A stretch of 64,000 bases of DNA from Rhizobium mayense. GTDB taxonomy: Bacteria > Pseudomonadota > Alphaproteobacteria > Rhizobiales > Rhizobiaceae. The notes beneath the pieces were generated by a model. That model did not search any database. It saw only the letters and a list, made by a program, of their open reading frames with translations, and was not told the origin of the DNA. Position 1 is the first letter of the stretch, and each line of letters begins with the position of its first letter. The DNA lies in contig NZ_JARFYM010000006.1 of assembly GCF_030272705.1 (NCBI RefSeq), forward strand, positions 178,892 through 242,891, given 5' to 3'. Position numbers and translations under genes: made by a program. Positions 16,933-26,979 of the stretch are shown here, piece by piece.

Positions 16933-18516
16933 TTATTCCATGGAATCGAGTTCGGCACGATGGCGGTACATGGCGAGAAATCGCCGGTAATCGCGGTCAT
17001 AAAGCGCCTTTTTGCGCTTGTCCGGCAAACGCTCGCGACCGCCTGGATACATGGCCGCGCCGGCCGCCCCTAGGTTTTCGTAGAGACCGCAGGAAACGGA
17101 AGCCGCGATTGCCGTTCCCAACAGCACCGCCTCGTTCATCTCCGGCACGACCACCTTGCAGCCGGTGACATCGGAATAAAGCTCCATCAACACGGCATTC
17201 TTCACATGGCCGCCGGCGACATGCAGGGTATCGGGCACGTAGCCATAGTCATGCATCTTCTCGAGAATATGGCGAATGCCGAGCGCAACCCCGATGCTGG
17301 TTCTCCAGTAGAGGCGGCACAGGCCATCGAAGGACGCGTCCAGCGTCAAGCCGCTGACGACGCCAACCGCGTGCGGATCGGCAAGCGGCGATCGATTGCC
17401 GTGAAAATCCGGAAGCACATGGATACGCTCGCCAAAGGCATCGCCCTCGATGGCGCGCAGTTCGGCGATGCGCTTCACGATGCGGTCATGCAACGCCGCC
17501 GTCGGTTCGCCGCCGGCCGCATGCATGCCGACGATATAATCGAGAAGCGCGCCGGTCGCCGATTGCCCGGCTTCGACCAGCCAGGTATCCGAAAACACGG
17601 CTTCGTAATAGGGTCCCCACATGCCGGTGCTGCGCCTGCGCTCACGCGAAAAGGAGACGACGCAACTCGACGTGCCGGCAATCAGTGCCAGCTGGTGCTC
17701 CAGCGCGCCGAGATCGCCGGAATGGCCTGCGAGTGTACCGAGAGCGCCGGCATAGGCATCGATCATTCCTGCCCCGACATGGCACTCGCGGTCGAGCCCC
17801 AAAGCATTAGCTGCTTCCGCCGTCAGCGTACCGACGCTTTGCCCGACGGGAGCTGTCTCCTCCGGCAGGTTGCCGCGTTCGCGCAGATCGCCAAGACCAA
17901 TCACATTGAGGAAATCCGTCTGCCAGCCTGGCTTGCGATGGGCGAGATAATTCCATTTCGCCGTCAGCGTGCAGCGCGAGCGCGCAAGCGAACCCGTTGC
18001 CTTCCAGGTCATGAAATCGGCGAGATCGAAGAAATAGCCCGCCTTGGCCCAACTCTGCGGCAGATTTTTCTTCAGCCACATCAGCTTCGGCATCTCCATC
18101 TCCGGCGACATGAAGTGGCCGGAATGTTCCAGAACCGGATGCTTGGTGGCCGTGCAGAAATCCGCTTCGACAAGTGCCCGGTGATCGAGCCAGACGATGG
18201 TATCGAACCGGTCTTCACCGCCGGTCGAAACCGTGAGCGGCTTGCCGTTGGTATCGCGCACCACCAGCGAACAGGTGGCGTCGAAGCCTATGGCGCCGAT
18301 GACGGATGCATCCACTCCGGAGGCCGCGACGGCAGCACGCACGGCCGTGCAGACAGCGGCCCAGATGTTTTCGGAATCGTGCTCGGCGTGATTCTCACGC
18401 GGGCGGTTCATGAAGATCGGATGTTCGCCCTTGGCCAGTAGAGCGCCGCGCGAAGTGAACACCCCGGCACGGGCGCTGCCAGTACCGATATCGACCGCAA
18501 CCACGTGATCACGCAT
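16933..18516 (-). CDS. FGGY-family pentulose kinase (ribulokinase-like)
   Basis: Sugar kinase of 527 residues. The N-terminal phosphate-binding motif is VAVDIGTGSARAGVF; later segments include GFDATCSLVVRD, WLDHRA, GTSSCVVSF and the signature-like GGHVKNAVLMELYSDVTGCKV. Length and the FDATCSLV and YWRTSIGVALGIRHI patterns fit the D-ribulokinase/ribulokinase branch rather than glycerol kinase. It follows the HAD phosphatase by 20 nt and lies downstream of the smo-mtlK operon. It probably phosphorylates the ketose produced by polyol oxidation; the exact substrate (ribulose, xylulose or other) is uncertain. Confidence 0.88.
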   Translation of the reverse strand: MRDHVVAVDIGTGSARAGVFTSRGALLAKGEHPIFMNRPRENHAEHDSENIWAAVCTAVRAAVAASGVDASVIGAIGFDATCSLVVRDTNGKPLTVSTGGEDRFDTIVWLDHRALVEADFCTATKHPVLEHSGHFMSPEMEMPKLMWLKKNLPQSWAKAGYFFDLADFMTWKATGSLARSRCTLTAKWNYLAHRKPGWQTDFLNVIGLGDLRERGNLPEETAPVGQSVGTLTAEAANALGLDRECHVGAGMIDAYAGALGTLAGHSGDLGALEHQLALIAGTSSCVVSFSRERRRSTGMWGPYYEAVFSDTWLVEAGQSATGALLDYIVGMHAAGGEPTAALHDRIVKRIAELRAIEGDAFGERIHVLPDFHGNRSPLADPHAVGVVSGLTLDASFDGLCRLYWRTSIGVALGIRHILEKMHDYGYVPDTLHVAGGHVKNAVLMELYSDVTGCKVVVPEMNEAVLLGTAIAASVSCGLYENLGAAGAAMYPGGRERLPDKRKKALYDRDYRRFLAMYRHRAELDSME

Positions 18517-18536
18517 ACAGAAGGGGCCCCGTCCAC

Positions 18537-19211
18537 TTACGTCTTATTGCGGACAAGGTGTATCAAATCCGGCATTGCGTCAAACACCACCTCAGGAGAA
18601 AGCTGCTCAAGTTCAGCCCTGTAACTCGGCGAATGAGCATGCGAGCCGCCGGTGAAGGCGAAAACCGTCATGCCGGCCGCCCTCGCCGCCGTGATCCCGG
18701 CCGGACTGTCTTCGACGACGATACAGTTTTGCGGAGCGACCTGCATCTGCTTGGCGGCATAAAGGAAGAGATCGGGTGCCGGTTTGCCGCGCTTGACCAT
18801 GCTGGCGCTGAATATGTTCGGCTCCAGCCGCTCCAACAGACCGGTAACGCCGAGCGACAACCGGATGCGCTCCATCTGGCTGGAGGAGGCGACGCAACGC
18901 GGAATGGCCAGCCTATCCAGCGTCTCGGCGATGCCGCCGATCGGCTTCAGTTCGTGCCGGAAGCGGTCATAAAGGTCGTTTCGGATGCGATCGAGAAAAT
19001 CCTGATCGATGAAGACGTCGAATTCGGTCTCCAGCGTGTCGACGAGCGTGGCAAGGCTTTTGCCGAGGAATCGGCTGTAGATGTCTTCCTCGCTCATATT
19101 CACGCCGACATCGTGCATCGCGTCGATAAGCACGCTGACGGACAACGGCTCGCTGTCAACGAGCACACCATCGCAATCGAAGATTACGAGTCCCTTCTCC
19201 GCATCAGTCAT
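18537..19211 (-). CDS. HAD superfamily sugar-phosphatase-like hydrolase
   Basis: Haloacid-dehalogenase fold enzyme of 224 residues, probably cytoplasmic. Motif I is FDCDGVLVDSEP with the nucleophile Asp, motif II CVASSSQ, motif III Lys in KRGKPAPDLFL, and motif IV IVVEDSPAGITAA. The helical cap after motif I places it with beta-phosphoglucomutase-like phosphatases. The open frame reaches 19373, but that extension crosses a terminator; the start at 19211 gives MTDAEKGLVIFDCDG. It sits between mtlK and the FGGY kinase, suggesting removal or editing of polyol or ketose phosphates. Confidence 0.88.
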   Translation of the reverse strand: MTDAEKGLVIFDCDGVLVDSEPLSVSVLIDAMHDVGVNMSEEDIYSRFLGKSLATLVDTLETEFDVFIDQDFLDRIRNDLYDRFRHELKPIGGIAETLDRLAIPRCVASSSQMERIRLSLGVTGLLERLEPNIFSASMVKRGKPAPDLFLYAAKQMQVAPQNCIVVEDSPAGITAARAAGMTVFAFTGGSHAHSPSYRAELEQLSPEVVFDAMPDLIHLVRNKT

Positions 19212-19272
19212 CGCTGATCCAACCCGAACCCTGTTTTCCGCTGCATCTCTTGAAACGCAGGTTTTGACCATA

Positions 19273-19304
19273 AAAATTCGGCCGGGACTTGAGCGCCCCG
19301 GCCG
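19273..19304 (-). terminator. Intrinsic terminator after mtlK
   Basis: On the minus strand the 8-bp stem CGGCCGGG / CCCGGCCG is followed by AATTTTTATGG, just after the mtlK stop. It should end most smoEFGK-mtlK transcripts, so the HAD and FGGY genes downstream need read-through or their own promoter. Confidence 0.75.
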
Positions 19305-19312
19305 GTGGATAG

Positions 19313-20794
19313 TTATTCCGCGAGTTTGTTGTCGAGGTATAGCTGCAGGGTGGCGCGCGTACCCTTTTCCCACAGCGTTTTTAATGCATGGGCAAAGCGC
19401 TTGCGGAAAAGATCCGACTTGGCGACGTTGCCGAAAATATCGTCGAAGACGAGGAAGGCGTTCGGATCATCCTTGGCTTTCAGTGCCGCGGCATGCAGCC
19501 GGTCGGCGCTGGCATCGTTGAAGACGATATCCTTGCCGCTGTCGGTGGTGCCGGCGAAGTAGCGGCACCACAGTGCCGAAACCAGCGCCAGGCCTACGAC
19601 ATCTTCGTTGCGACGCAGGCGATCGGCAGTCGACGGCAGGATGAACTTCGGCTGCCGGTTCGAACCGTCCTGGGCCAGGCGCGGAATGGTGTCGGCAATC
19701 TTCGGATTGGAGAAGCGCCGCTCGATCAGCTTGAAATAATCGGCAAGCACCGTGTTCGGCACGGGCGGGATGACGGGAATGATCTCTTCGTTCTCGAGCT
19801 TGGCGAGGTAGGCACGGATCAAGGGCTCTTCCATGGCCTCGTGCACGAAATGCACGTCCATCAGCGCCGCCGGATAGGCGATGGCCGCATGGCCGCCGTT
19901 GAGGATGCGGATCTTCATGTGCTCGTAAGGCGTGACATCCGGCACGAACGTCACGCCGACCTTTTCGAGCGCCGGGCGGCCCGCCGGGAAATTGTCTTCC
20001 AGCACCCATTGCTTGAACTCTTCGCAATAGACCGGCCAATTGTCCTCGATATCGAAGACTTCCTTCAGCAGGTCGATCTCGCGGGCGCCGGTTGCAGGCG
20101 TAATGCGGTCGACCATACCGTTCGGGAAGGCGACATTGGCGGCGATCCAGTCGGCAAAGGCCGGATCCGAAAGCTGCGCCGTCCCGACGACGGCCGCTTT
20201 CGTGACGCCGCCATTGTGGGGAATGTTGTCGCAGGACATCACCGTAAAGGCTTGCAGGCCGGCAGCACGGCGAGCCTTGAGACCGGCAACGATCAGGCCG
20301 AACACCGTCTTCGGCTCGCCCGGGTTCTGACCGTCGGCGACGATGGCCGGATGTGCGGGATTGAACTTGCCGGAGGCGTCGATGAAGTAGCCGCCTTCGG
20401 TGATCGTCATCGAGACGATGCGAATCGAAGGATCGGCAAGCCTGGCGATGATGATCTTGGCGTCACCGACCGGCAGAATATCGATCATCGGTGCCGTAAC
20501 GCGCGCGGCGGTGCGATTATTGTCCTGCTCAACCACAGTCGTCAGGAAATTCTGAGCCGCGAGCTTCTCGCGCATGGCGGCGTCCGAAGGCAGCACGCCG
20601 GCGCCGATGATCGCCCAATCATGGTCCTGGCCCGCATTGAAGAGGTCGTCGAGGTAGATTGCCTGATGCGCGCGATGGAAATTGCCGACGCCGAAATGAA
20701 CGATGCCCGCCGACAGCGACTTCGGTTCGTAGGCCGGGATGGCAGCGGTTGCGGCCGCCTCCTGAAGGGTTGCGAGCGATAATTTGCAGGTCAT
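19313..20794 (-). CDS. mtlK: Mannitol 2-dehydrogenase (polyol dehydrogenase, long-chain)
   Basis: NAD-dependent oxidation of mannitol or related hexitols to the ketose, 493 residues, the usual length of the polyol-specific long-chain dehydrogenase family. The nucleotide-binding entry is IVHFGVGNFHRAHQAIYLDD, the family region TEGGYFID follows, and the catalytic Lys-x4-Asn-x2-His motif is seen in KIRILNGGHAAIAYP around residues 293-302. It follows the smoEFGK transporter on the same strand, matching the sorbitol/mannitol operons of rhizobia. A hairpin separates it from smoK and a terminator follows. Confidence 0.93.
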   Translation of the reverse strand: MTCKLSLATLQEAAATAAIPAYEPKSLSAGIVHFGVGNFHRAHQAIYLDDLFNAGQDHDWAIIGAGVLPSDAAMREKLAAQNFLTTVVEQDNNRTAARVTAPMIDILPVGDAKIIIARLADPSIRIVSMTITEGGYFIDASGKFNPAHPAIVADGQNPGEPKTVFGLIVAGLKARRAAGLQAFTVMSCDNIPHNGGVTKAAVVGTAQLSDPAFADWIAANVAFPNGMVDRITPATGAREIDLLKEVFDIEDNWPVYCEEFKQWVLEDNFPAGRPALEKVGVTFVPDVTPYEHMKIRILNGGHAAIAYPAALMDVHFVHEAMEEPLIRAYLAKLENEEIIPVIPPVPNTVLADYFKLIERRFSNPKIADTIPRLAQDGSNRQPKFILPSTADRLRRNEDVVGLALVSALWCRYFAGTTDSGKDIVFNDASADRLHAAALKAKDDPNAFLVFDDIFGNVAKSDLFRKRFAHALKTLWEKGTRATLQLYLDNKLAE

Positions 20795-20824
20795 GTCTCA
20801 AGTCCTTCTGAAAGGTCTTTTGCT

Positions 20825-20851
20825 CCGGAGAGGTTGGGAATACTTCTCCGG
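20825..20851 (-). promoter_or_regulatory. Intercistronic hairpin between smoK and mtlK
   Basis: CCGGAGA / TCTCCGG, 7 bp with a 13-nt loop, lies in the 154-nt gap upstream of mtlK. No T-run follows, so it may stabilise or process the message. Role inferred. Confidence 0.35.
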
Positions 20852-20948
20852 CCAGGATGACCTGGGCCCACCTTTAGCGACAGATGCAGGCCCAAGCTAA
20901 ATGGCATTCGCTGCCCGCGCGGGGCCGGGCATGGCGAGGGCGTTCGAT

Positions 20949-21947
<999 letters not shown>

Positions 21948-21958
21948 GTTTCTCTTCC

Positions 21959-22801
21959 TTACTTAACCGCGCCGAAGGTGAGGCCGCGAACGAGTTGTTT
22001 TTGCGAGAACCAGCCGAGAATCAGGATCGGGGCGATCGCCATGGTCGATGCTGCCGAAAGCTTGGCGTAGAACAAGCCTTCCGGGCTGGAATAGGAGGCA
22101 ATGAAGGTGCTGAGCGGCGCCGCGTCGACCGCGGAGAGGTTCAGCGTCCAGAAGGCCTCATTCCATGCCAGGATGATGTTGAGCAGCATCGTCGAGGCAA
22201 GGCCCGGGATCGCCATCGGCGTCAGCACATAGATAATCTCCTTGGCCAGCGACGCGCCGTCCATGCGGGCCGCTTCGAGGATCTCGCCGGGGATTTCCTT
22301 GAAGTAGGTGTAGAGCATCCAGACGATGATCGGCAGGTTGATCAGCATCAGCACGACGACCATGCCGAGGCGGCTGGCGAACTGGTTGTTGAGCAGACCG
22401 AAAGCCTGGAACAGCAGGTAAATCGGGATGAAGGCACCAACCGGCGGCATCATCTTCGTGGACAGCATCCACATCAGCACGTCCTTGGTGCGCTTGGTCG
22501 GAGAAAACGCCATGGCCCAGGCAGCCGGAACGGCGACGATCAAGCCGAGGATCGTTGAACCGAAGGCGATGAGAACCGAGTTGCCGAAGTGGAGGAAATA
22601 GTTCGAGCGCGATTGCACCTCGAAATAATTCTCCAGCGTCCAATGGAAGAAGAGGAACTGTGGAGGCGAAGCGACGGCGTCGCCTTCCGTTTTGAAGCTC
22701 GTCAGGAACGTCCAGAGGATCGGGAAGAAGATCAGGATCGCGACGACCCAGGCGACGACGGATACGACCACCTTGCGTTTGGTTGAGACAGTGCGAGCCA
22801 T
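21959..22801 (-). CDS. smoG: Polyol ABC transporter permease (MalG type)
   Basis: Inner-membrane permease of 280 residues. The first membrane segment is [20 protein letters not shown], followed by the periplasmic loop and the EAA loop [20 protein letters not shown], ending with the family-typical [13 protein letters not shown]. It starts 1 nt after the smoF stop. It forms the membrane channel with SmoF. The operon context with mtlK supports mannitol/sorbitol as the substrate class. Confidence 0.92.
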   Translation of the reverse strand: MARTVSTKRKVVVSVVAWVVAILIFFPILWTFLTSFKTEGDAVASPPQFLFFHWTLENYFEVQSRSNYFLHFGNSVLIAFGSTILGLIVAVPAAWAMAFSPTKRTKDVLMWMLSTKMMPPVGAFIPIYLLFQAFGLLNNQFASRLGMVVVLMLINLPIIVWMLYTYFKEIPGEILEAARMDGASLAKEIIYVLTPMAIPGLASTMLLNIILAWNEAFWTLNLSAVDAAPLSTFIASYSSPEGLFYAKLSAASTMAIAPILILGWFSQKQLVRGLTFGAVK

Positions 22802-22802
22802 C

Positions 22803-23675
22803 TTAAGCCTCCAGATTCTTGCCGACTGCGCGCATCAGGAAGATCGCGACGATATTGGCGAGAATGACGGCGATGATGCCGCCCGCCGATGCGCCGCCGA
22901 CGTCTTGCTGCAGAACGAGCTGCGAATAGACCAGGTAAGTAAGGTTGGTCGTGGCCGTGCCCGGACCGCCATTGGTGGTGACCAGGATTTCGGCGAAGGC
23001 CGAGAGCAGGAAGATCGTCTCGATGAGGATGACGACCGTGATCGCACGTGCCAGATGCGGCAGGACGATGTAGATGAACTTCGAAACCGCACCGGCGCCG
23101 TCCATTTCGGCGGCTTCCTTCTGCTCTTCGTCAAGTGACTGCAATGCCGTCAGCAGGATGAGCGTTGCGAAGGGCAGCCACTGCCAGGCAATGATGATGA
23201 TGATCGAAAATAGGGGAACCGTCTCCAGCCAGGTCAGCGGTTCGAGCCCGAAAAACTTGAAAAGATGCGCCAGAAGCCCGTTTACCGGGTTCATGAACAT
23301 ATGTTTCCAAACAAGGGCGGCGACCGTCGGCATGACGAAGAAGGGCGCTAGCACCAGCATCCGCACAATGCCTTGGCCGAAGATCGGCTGATCGAGAAGG
23401 AGCGCGAGAGCGATGCCGCCGACCACCGTGATGATCAACGCGCCGCCCACGAGCAGAAGCGTGACCAGCAGCGAATTCCAGAAGGCCGGGTCGGTGACGA
23501 AATATTGGTAGTTGAGAAGCCCGATGAATTCATGCTCGCCGGGGGACATGAGATTGTAGTTCAGCGTCGAGAAATAGATCGTCATGACCAGCGGGACGAT
23601 CATCCACGCGAAGAGGAGCAACACGGAAGGCGCCATCATGACGCGGGCGGTGGAACGGGTGTGTAGCGTTGCCAT
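22803..23675 (-). CDS. smoF: Polyol ABC transporter permease (MalF type)
   Basis: Permease of 290 residues with a first membrane segment VMMAPSVLLLFAWMIVPLVM, several further segments (LLVTLLLVGGALIITVVGGI, MLVLAPFFVMPTVAALVW) and the EAA loop EAAEMDGAGAVSKFIYIVLP. It lies 149 nt after smoE, the gap being filled by two GC-rich hairpins, and is followed immediately by smoG. Confidence 0.92.
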   Translation of the reverse strand: MATLHTRSTARVMMAPSVLLLFAWMIVPLVMTIYFSTLNYNLMSPGEHEFIGLLNYQYFVTDPAFWNSLLVTLLLVGGALIITVVGGIALALLLDQPIFGQGIVRMLVLAPFFVMPTVAALVWKHMFMNPVNGLLAHLFKFFGLEPLTWLETVPLFSIIIIIAWQWLPFATLILLTALQSLDEEQKEAAEMDGAGAVSKFIYIVLPHLARAITVVILIETIFLLSAFAEILVTTNGGPGTATTNLTYLVYSQLVLQQDVGGASAGGIIAVILANIVAIFLMRAVGKNLEA

Positions 23676-23740
23676 GGCAAGTACCGACCTATCTTTTAGC
23701 AGGGAGAGGTGGCCGTGGACCGGACCGGCTAAAATAAAGC

Positions 23741-23807
23741 AGGCCGCCGAAGAGCAGTTCGGGCACGCGGCGGCCTAATGGAGGGAGCGCGGCGAGGCGC
23801 CCCCTCC
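23741..23807 (-). promoter_or_regulatory. Two GC-rich hairpins between smoE and smoF
   Basis: AGGCCGCCG (23741-23749) pairs with CGGCGGCCT (23768-23776), and GGAGGG (23780-23785) with CCCTCC (23802-23807). This resembles the stem-loop after the other binding-protein gene (2918-2949) and probably keeps smoE mRNA in excess over permease mRNA. Role inferred. Confidence 0.5.
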
Positions 23808-23824
23808 TCACCTTGGGAGGTTTC

Positions 23825-25141
23825 TTATTTCGGATAGCCAGCCTTGGTCATTTCACGGCTGGTCAGTTGCTGCGCGGCCTTGAGAGCCTGATCCACGGGG
23901 ATCTGACCTGCAAGGGCAGCGGAGAACTGCTGGCCGACGGCGGTGCCGATACCCTGGAACTCAGGGATAGCGACGAACTGGACGCCGACATACGGAACCG
24001 GCTTGACGGTCGGGTGAGCCGGATCAGCCGCGTTGATCGAGTCAAGCGTCATCTTCGCGAAAGGTGCTGCCTTCTGATAGTCCGCATTCGCATAGAGCGA
24101 GGCGCGGGTGCCGGGAGGTGCATTCAGCCAGCCTTCCTTCTGAGCAACGAGGTTGGTGTAATCCTTGCTGGTTGCCCATTCGATGAACTTCTCAGCAGCT
24201 TCGGTCTTCTTCGAAGAAGCCGGGACCGCCAGGCTCCATGCCCAGAGCCAGTTGCCGCGCTTGCCGAGGCCCTTGTCCGGCGCCAGGGCGAAGCCGACCT
24301 TGTCGGCAACCTTCGACTGCTTCGGGTCGGAAACGAAGGAGGCTGCGACCGTCGCGTCAATCCACATACCGCACTTGCCGGTCTGGAACAGCGAGAGGTT
24401 TTCGTTGAAGCCGTTGGACGAAGCGCCCGGAGGGCCGGCGTCCTTCATCAGCTTGACGTAGAAGTCCAGCGTGTCCTTCCATTCCGGCTGATCGAACTGT
24501 GGCTTCCACTTCTCGTCGAACCAGCGAGCGCCGAACGAATTCGACATCGCCGTCAGGAAAGCCATGTTTTCGCCCCAGCCGGCCTTGCCGCGAAGGCAGA
24601 TGCCGTAGATCTCATGGTCCTTGTCGGCAATCTTGCGGGCTGCGTCGGCGATGAAGTCCCAGGTCGGCGCATCCGGCATCTTCAAACCGGCCTTTTCGAA
24701 CAGGTCCTTACGGTACATCACCATCGAGCTTTCGCCGTAGAACGGCGCAGCATAGAGCTTACCATTCACCGTCAGTCCACTGCGGATAGGCGGGAGAATG
24801 TCATCTACATCATAGTTCTTGTCGGCAGTAAGCTTATCGAGCGGCGCGAGCCAGCCGAGCTTACTCCAGATCGGCACTTCATAGGTGCCGATCGTCAGCA
24901 CGTCATATTGGCCGCCCTTGGTAGCGATGTCGGTCGTAACCTTCTGGCGCAATACGTTTTCTTCGAGCGTGACCCACTGCAGGTCAATGTCGGGGTTCTT
25001 AGCTTTGAAATCGTCCGTAAGCTTCTGCATACGGACCATGTCGCCATTGTTCACGGTGGCAATCGTGAGGGTTTCGGCGGACGCCATTCCAGCAAACACC
25101 AGTGCGGAGCATGCGCCCAGCAGGAAAGTTTTCAATTTCAT
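23825..25141 (-). CDS. smoE: Polyol ABC transporter solute-binding protein
   Basis: Periplasmic receptor of 438 residues, first gene of smoEFGK-mtlK. Signal peptide MKLKTFLLGACSALVFAGMA ends at SA-ETLTIATVN. Segments AAPFYGESSMVMYRKDLFEK, GKAGWGENMAFLT and TGKCGMWIDATVAASFVSDP are typical of the mannitol/sorbitol-binding branch of family 1 receptors. The start at 25141 is fixed by the signal peptide, with GGGAGGA about 7 nt upstream. Its promoter region holds two TTGCTC/GAGCAA inverted repeats that probably bind the SorC-type regulator encoded just upstream. Confidence 0.92.
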   Translation of the reverse strand: MKLKTFLLGACSALVFAGMASAETLTIATVNNGDMVRMQKLTDDFKAKNPDIDLQWVTLEENVLRQKVTTDIATKGGQYDVLTIGTYEVPIWSKLGWLAPLDKLTADKNYDVDDILPPIRSGLTVNGKLYAAPFYGESSMVMYRKDLFEKAGLKMPDAPTWDFIADAARKIADKDHEIYGICLRGKAGWGENMAFLTAMSNSFGARWFDEKWKPQFDQPEWKDTLDFYVKLMKDAGPPGASSNGFNENLSLFQTGKCGMWIDATVAASFVSDPKQSKVADKVGFALAPDKGLGKRGNWLWAWSLAVPASSKKTEAAEKFIEWATSKDYTNLVAQKEGWLNAPPGTRASLYANADYQKAAPFAKMTLDSINAADPAHPTVKPVPYVGVQFVAIPEFQGIGTAVGQQFSAALAGQIPVDQALKAAQQLTSREMTKAGYPK

Positions 25142-25178
25142 ATCTTCCTCCCAGAAGATCAAAAGATGAGCATTCGCT

Positions 25179-25192
25179 TTGCTCGTGAGCAA
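25179..25192. promoter_or_regulatory. Inverted repeat TTGCTC-GT-GAGCAA, candidate SorC operator
   Basis: Perfect 6-bp arms 38 nt upstream of the smoE start. The same half-site appears in the larger palindrome at 25282-25306, which supports a shared regulator. Confidence 0.55.
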
Positions 25193-25281
25193 TTACTCGT
25201 CTTTTGCCGCAAAATGTCAATGCGGATTCGTTGCTGCGTCGCCGAACGTACAGCTCATCTATTTGTTTTTATGACGTTTAT

Positions 25282-25306
25282 TTTTTGCTCAGTCTCTGAG
25301 CAAAAA
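25282..25306. promoter_or_regulatory. 25-bp inverted repeat with TTTTTGCTCAG arms, candidate operator
   Basis: TTTTTGCTCAG (25282-25292), TCT, then CTGAGCAAAAA (25296-25306): 11-bp perfect arms. It overlaps the stop codon of the SorC regulator gene and lies about 140 nt upstream of smoE. As a minus-strand hairpin it has no trailing T-run, so an operator is more likely than a terminator. Confidence 0.55.
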
Positions 25307-26242
25307 TTCAGCAACCGCTTCGTCGGTGATCAAACCATTGATCTGGTGGCCTGTAACGGCAGCCTTGATGGCCTCGAACTTGCGTTTGCCCTTGGCGATT
25401 CCGATGACCGAGGAGGCTTCGCGCGGCGGAAGCGGAGCGCTGGCGACACGGTCGTTGACGTCGTCCGACATCAGCTTGCCCTGGCCATCGAAGACCCAGC
25501 CGCAGATTTCGCCGGCCGCTCCCCGTTTCATCAATGCCAGCATCTCGTCCTTCTCGAGAAATCCATCGAGACATAGCGGCGCCTCGATGCCCATCTCGCC
25601 GATACCGACGAAAGTCACGTCGGCCTGTGCGCTGATATCGAGCGTCGAGCGCACCAGCGCTTGCGCATGCAAGAGTTCGCGTTCGGCGGCCGAGGAGACG
25701 AGCACCGGCAGCGGCATGGGATAGTGCCGTGCCTTGACCGCATCGGCCATGCTGAAGATGACATTGTAATAGGCGGCCGAACCGTCCGGACCGATATTGC
25801 CGGTCAGCGATACGACGCGATGCTGCGGACATTCGATGGCCGGCAGTTGATCGACGGCTGCCTTCAGCGTCCGGCCGGTACCGATCGCCAGCACGATCGG
25901 ATCGCTGCGCTTCAGCCAACGCTCGATCTCGGCCGCCCCTGCTTCGGCGATGCCGACCGTGGACGATGTCCCGTTCGGATCGCTCGGCACCACTTCGACA
26001 TGCCTGAGCTTGAATTTTTGGCGCAGCGCCGCGGCATATTCGAGGCAGGCGGCAATCGGATGATCAAGCCGCACCTTGATCAGCCGTTCGGCAACCGCGA
26101 GCGACACCAGCCGCTGCGCCGATTGCCGGGAAATTCCCATGGCGATGGCGATCTCGTCCTGCGTCCGCCCGGCAACGTAATACAGCCAGCCAGCTCGCGC
26201 CGCGTCGTCAAGCCGTCCTTGGGAATCCAACTTCCTGGCCAT
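25289..26242 (-). CDS. SorC/DeoR-type sugar-binding transcriptional regulator of the polyol operon
   Basis: Regulator of 317 residues. The N-terminal helix-turn-helix is WLYYVAGRTQDEIAIAMGIS followed by RQSAQRLVSLAVAERLI. The C-terminal sugar-phosphate-binding domain has VLAIGTGRTLKAAVDQL, VVSLTGNIGPDGSAAYYN, VGIGEMG and the closing INGLITDEAVAEFLLRD. The start at 26242 is chosen over 26263 because the MARKLDSQGRLDDAARAG beginning is typical. It lies between the fucU-like gene and smoE on the same strand, so it very likely regulates the polyol genes through the TTGCTC/GAGCAA repeats. Confidence 0.9.
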   Translation of the reverse strand: MARKLDSQGRLDDAARAGWLYYVAGRTQDEIAIAMGISRQSAQRLVSLAVAERLIKVRLDHPIAACLEYAAALRQKFKLRHVEVVPSDPNGTSSTVGIAEAGAAEIERWLKRSDPIVLAIGTGRTLKAAVDQLPAIECPQHRVVSLTGNIGPDGSAAYYNVIFSMADAVKARHYPMPLPVLVSSAAERELLHAQALVRSTLDISAQADVTFVGIGEMGIEAPLCLDGFLEKDEMLALMKRGAAGEICGWVFDGQGKLMSDDVNDRVASAPLPPREASSVIGIAKGKRKFEAIKAAVTGHQINGLITDEAVAEFLLRD

Positions 26243-26297
26243 CACATTCCTTCGTAGATGCAAAAACAGCGCCGCTTTTTCCAGACGGGTACGTTAC

Positions 26298-26750
26298 TCA
26301 GTTTTCCGGCGGGATGACGCCCTTGGTCAAGGTAAAGCAACCATAGAAACGGCGCTCCCCGGTCTGGATCACGCAATGGGCGGTTTTTGCCCGCTCATAG
26401 AAAGCGAAACGCTCGACCGACGTCAGAGGCCAATGTTTGCCTTCGGCGCGATTGATCGCCGCCTGCACTTCCTCCTGAACCTGTGGCACGACGTCCGCCG
26501 CGCCGACCACCTCCATACGCGCCGCCGCATCAGCGATGAACGTATCCAGCGGCATCAGCGACAACACCGCCGAAACAGCTTCGGCCGCCGATACATTGTC
26601 GATCCGCAGAAGGCGGCCCAGCCTGGTCTCGCGTGCAACCGCGTCGGCCGGAAAGTTCGTATCGACGATCGCCAGCATGTCGCCATGCCCCATCGATTGC
26701 AACGCATGCAACACATCCGCATTCAATAGCGGCGAAATTCCCTTCAGCAT
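26298..26750 (-). CDS. fucU: RbsD/FucU family sugar mutarotase
   Basis: Protein of 150 residues that would interconvert sugar anomers. It begins MLKGISPLLNADVLHALQSM and has the catalytic-site region GHGDMLAIVDTNFPAD with His22 of the GHGD motif, and the C-terminal FYERAKTAHCVIQTGERRFY with the Tyr/Arg set of the FucU branch. The length matches fucose mutarotase rather than the shorter ribose pyranase. It lies 55 nt upstream of the SorC regulator on the same strand. The natural sugar is uncertain, since no fucose genes are close. Confidence 0.88.
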   Translation of the reverse strand: MLKGISPLLNADVLHALQSMGHGDMLAIVDTNFPADAVARETRLGRLLRIDNVSAAEAVSAVLSLMPLDTFIADAAARMEVVGAADVVPQVQEEVQAAINRAEGKHWPLTSVERFAFYERAKTAHCVIQTGERRFYGCFTLTKGVIPPEN

Positions 26751-26979
26751 GAACGAGCCTCCTCAAGCTCTTCGATCAGCGGCAACTTACAGCCGCGCTC
26801 CTTGTTGGGACGCAAGAAGTAATCGCGGCGCCGATCTCTGTCCATAGCCGCCGTGAACGTTATCGGTCGGAGAAGGCAGGGATAAGATGTGTGCTTCTCA
26901 TTGTGGCTTATTTCGGCCTTTATTGACCAGATAGGTTCGGCGGCATTAACTGCAGCAGCGCGAAAGTTGCGAGGGACAG

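Noticed and set aside
25282..25306. Terminator of the SorC regulator gene
   Set aside because: The stem is followed by A-rich rather than T-rich sequence on the minus strand, and its half-site is repeated near smoE, so an operator is preferred.
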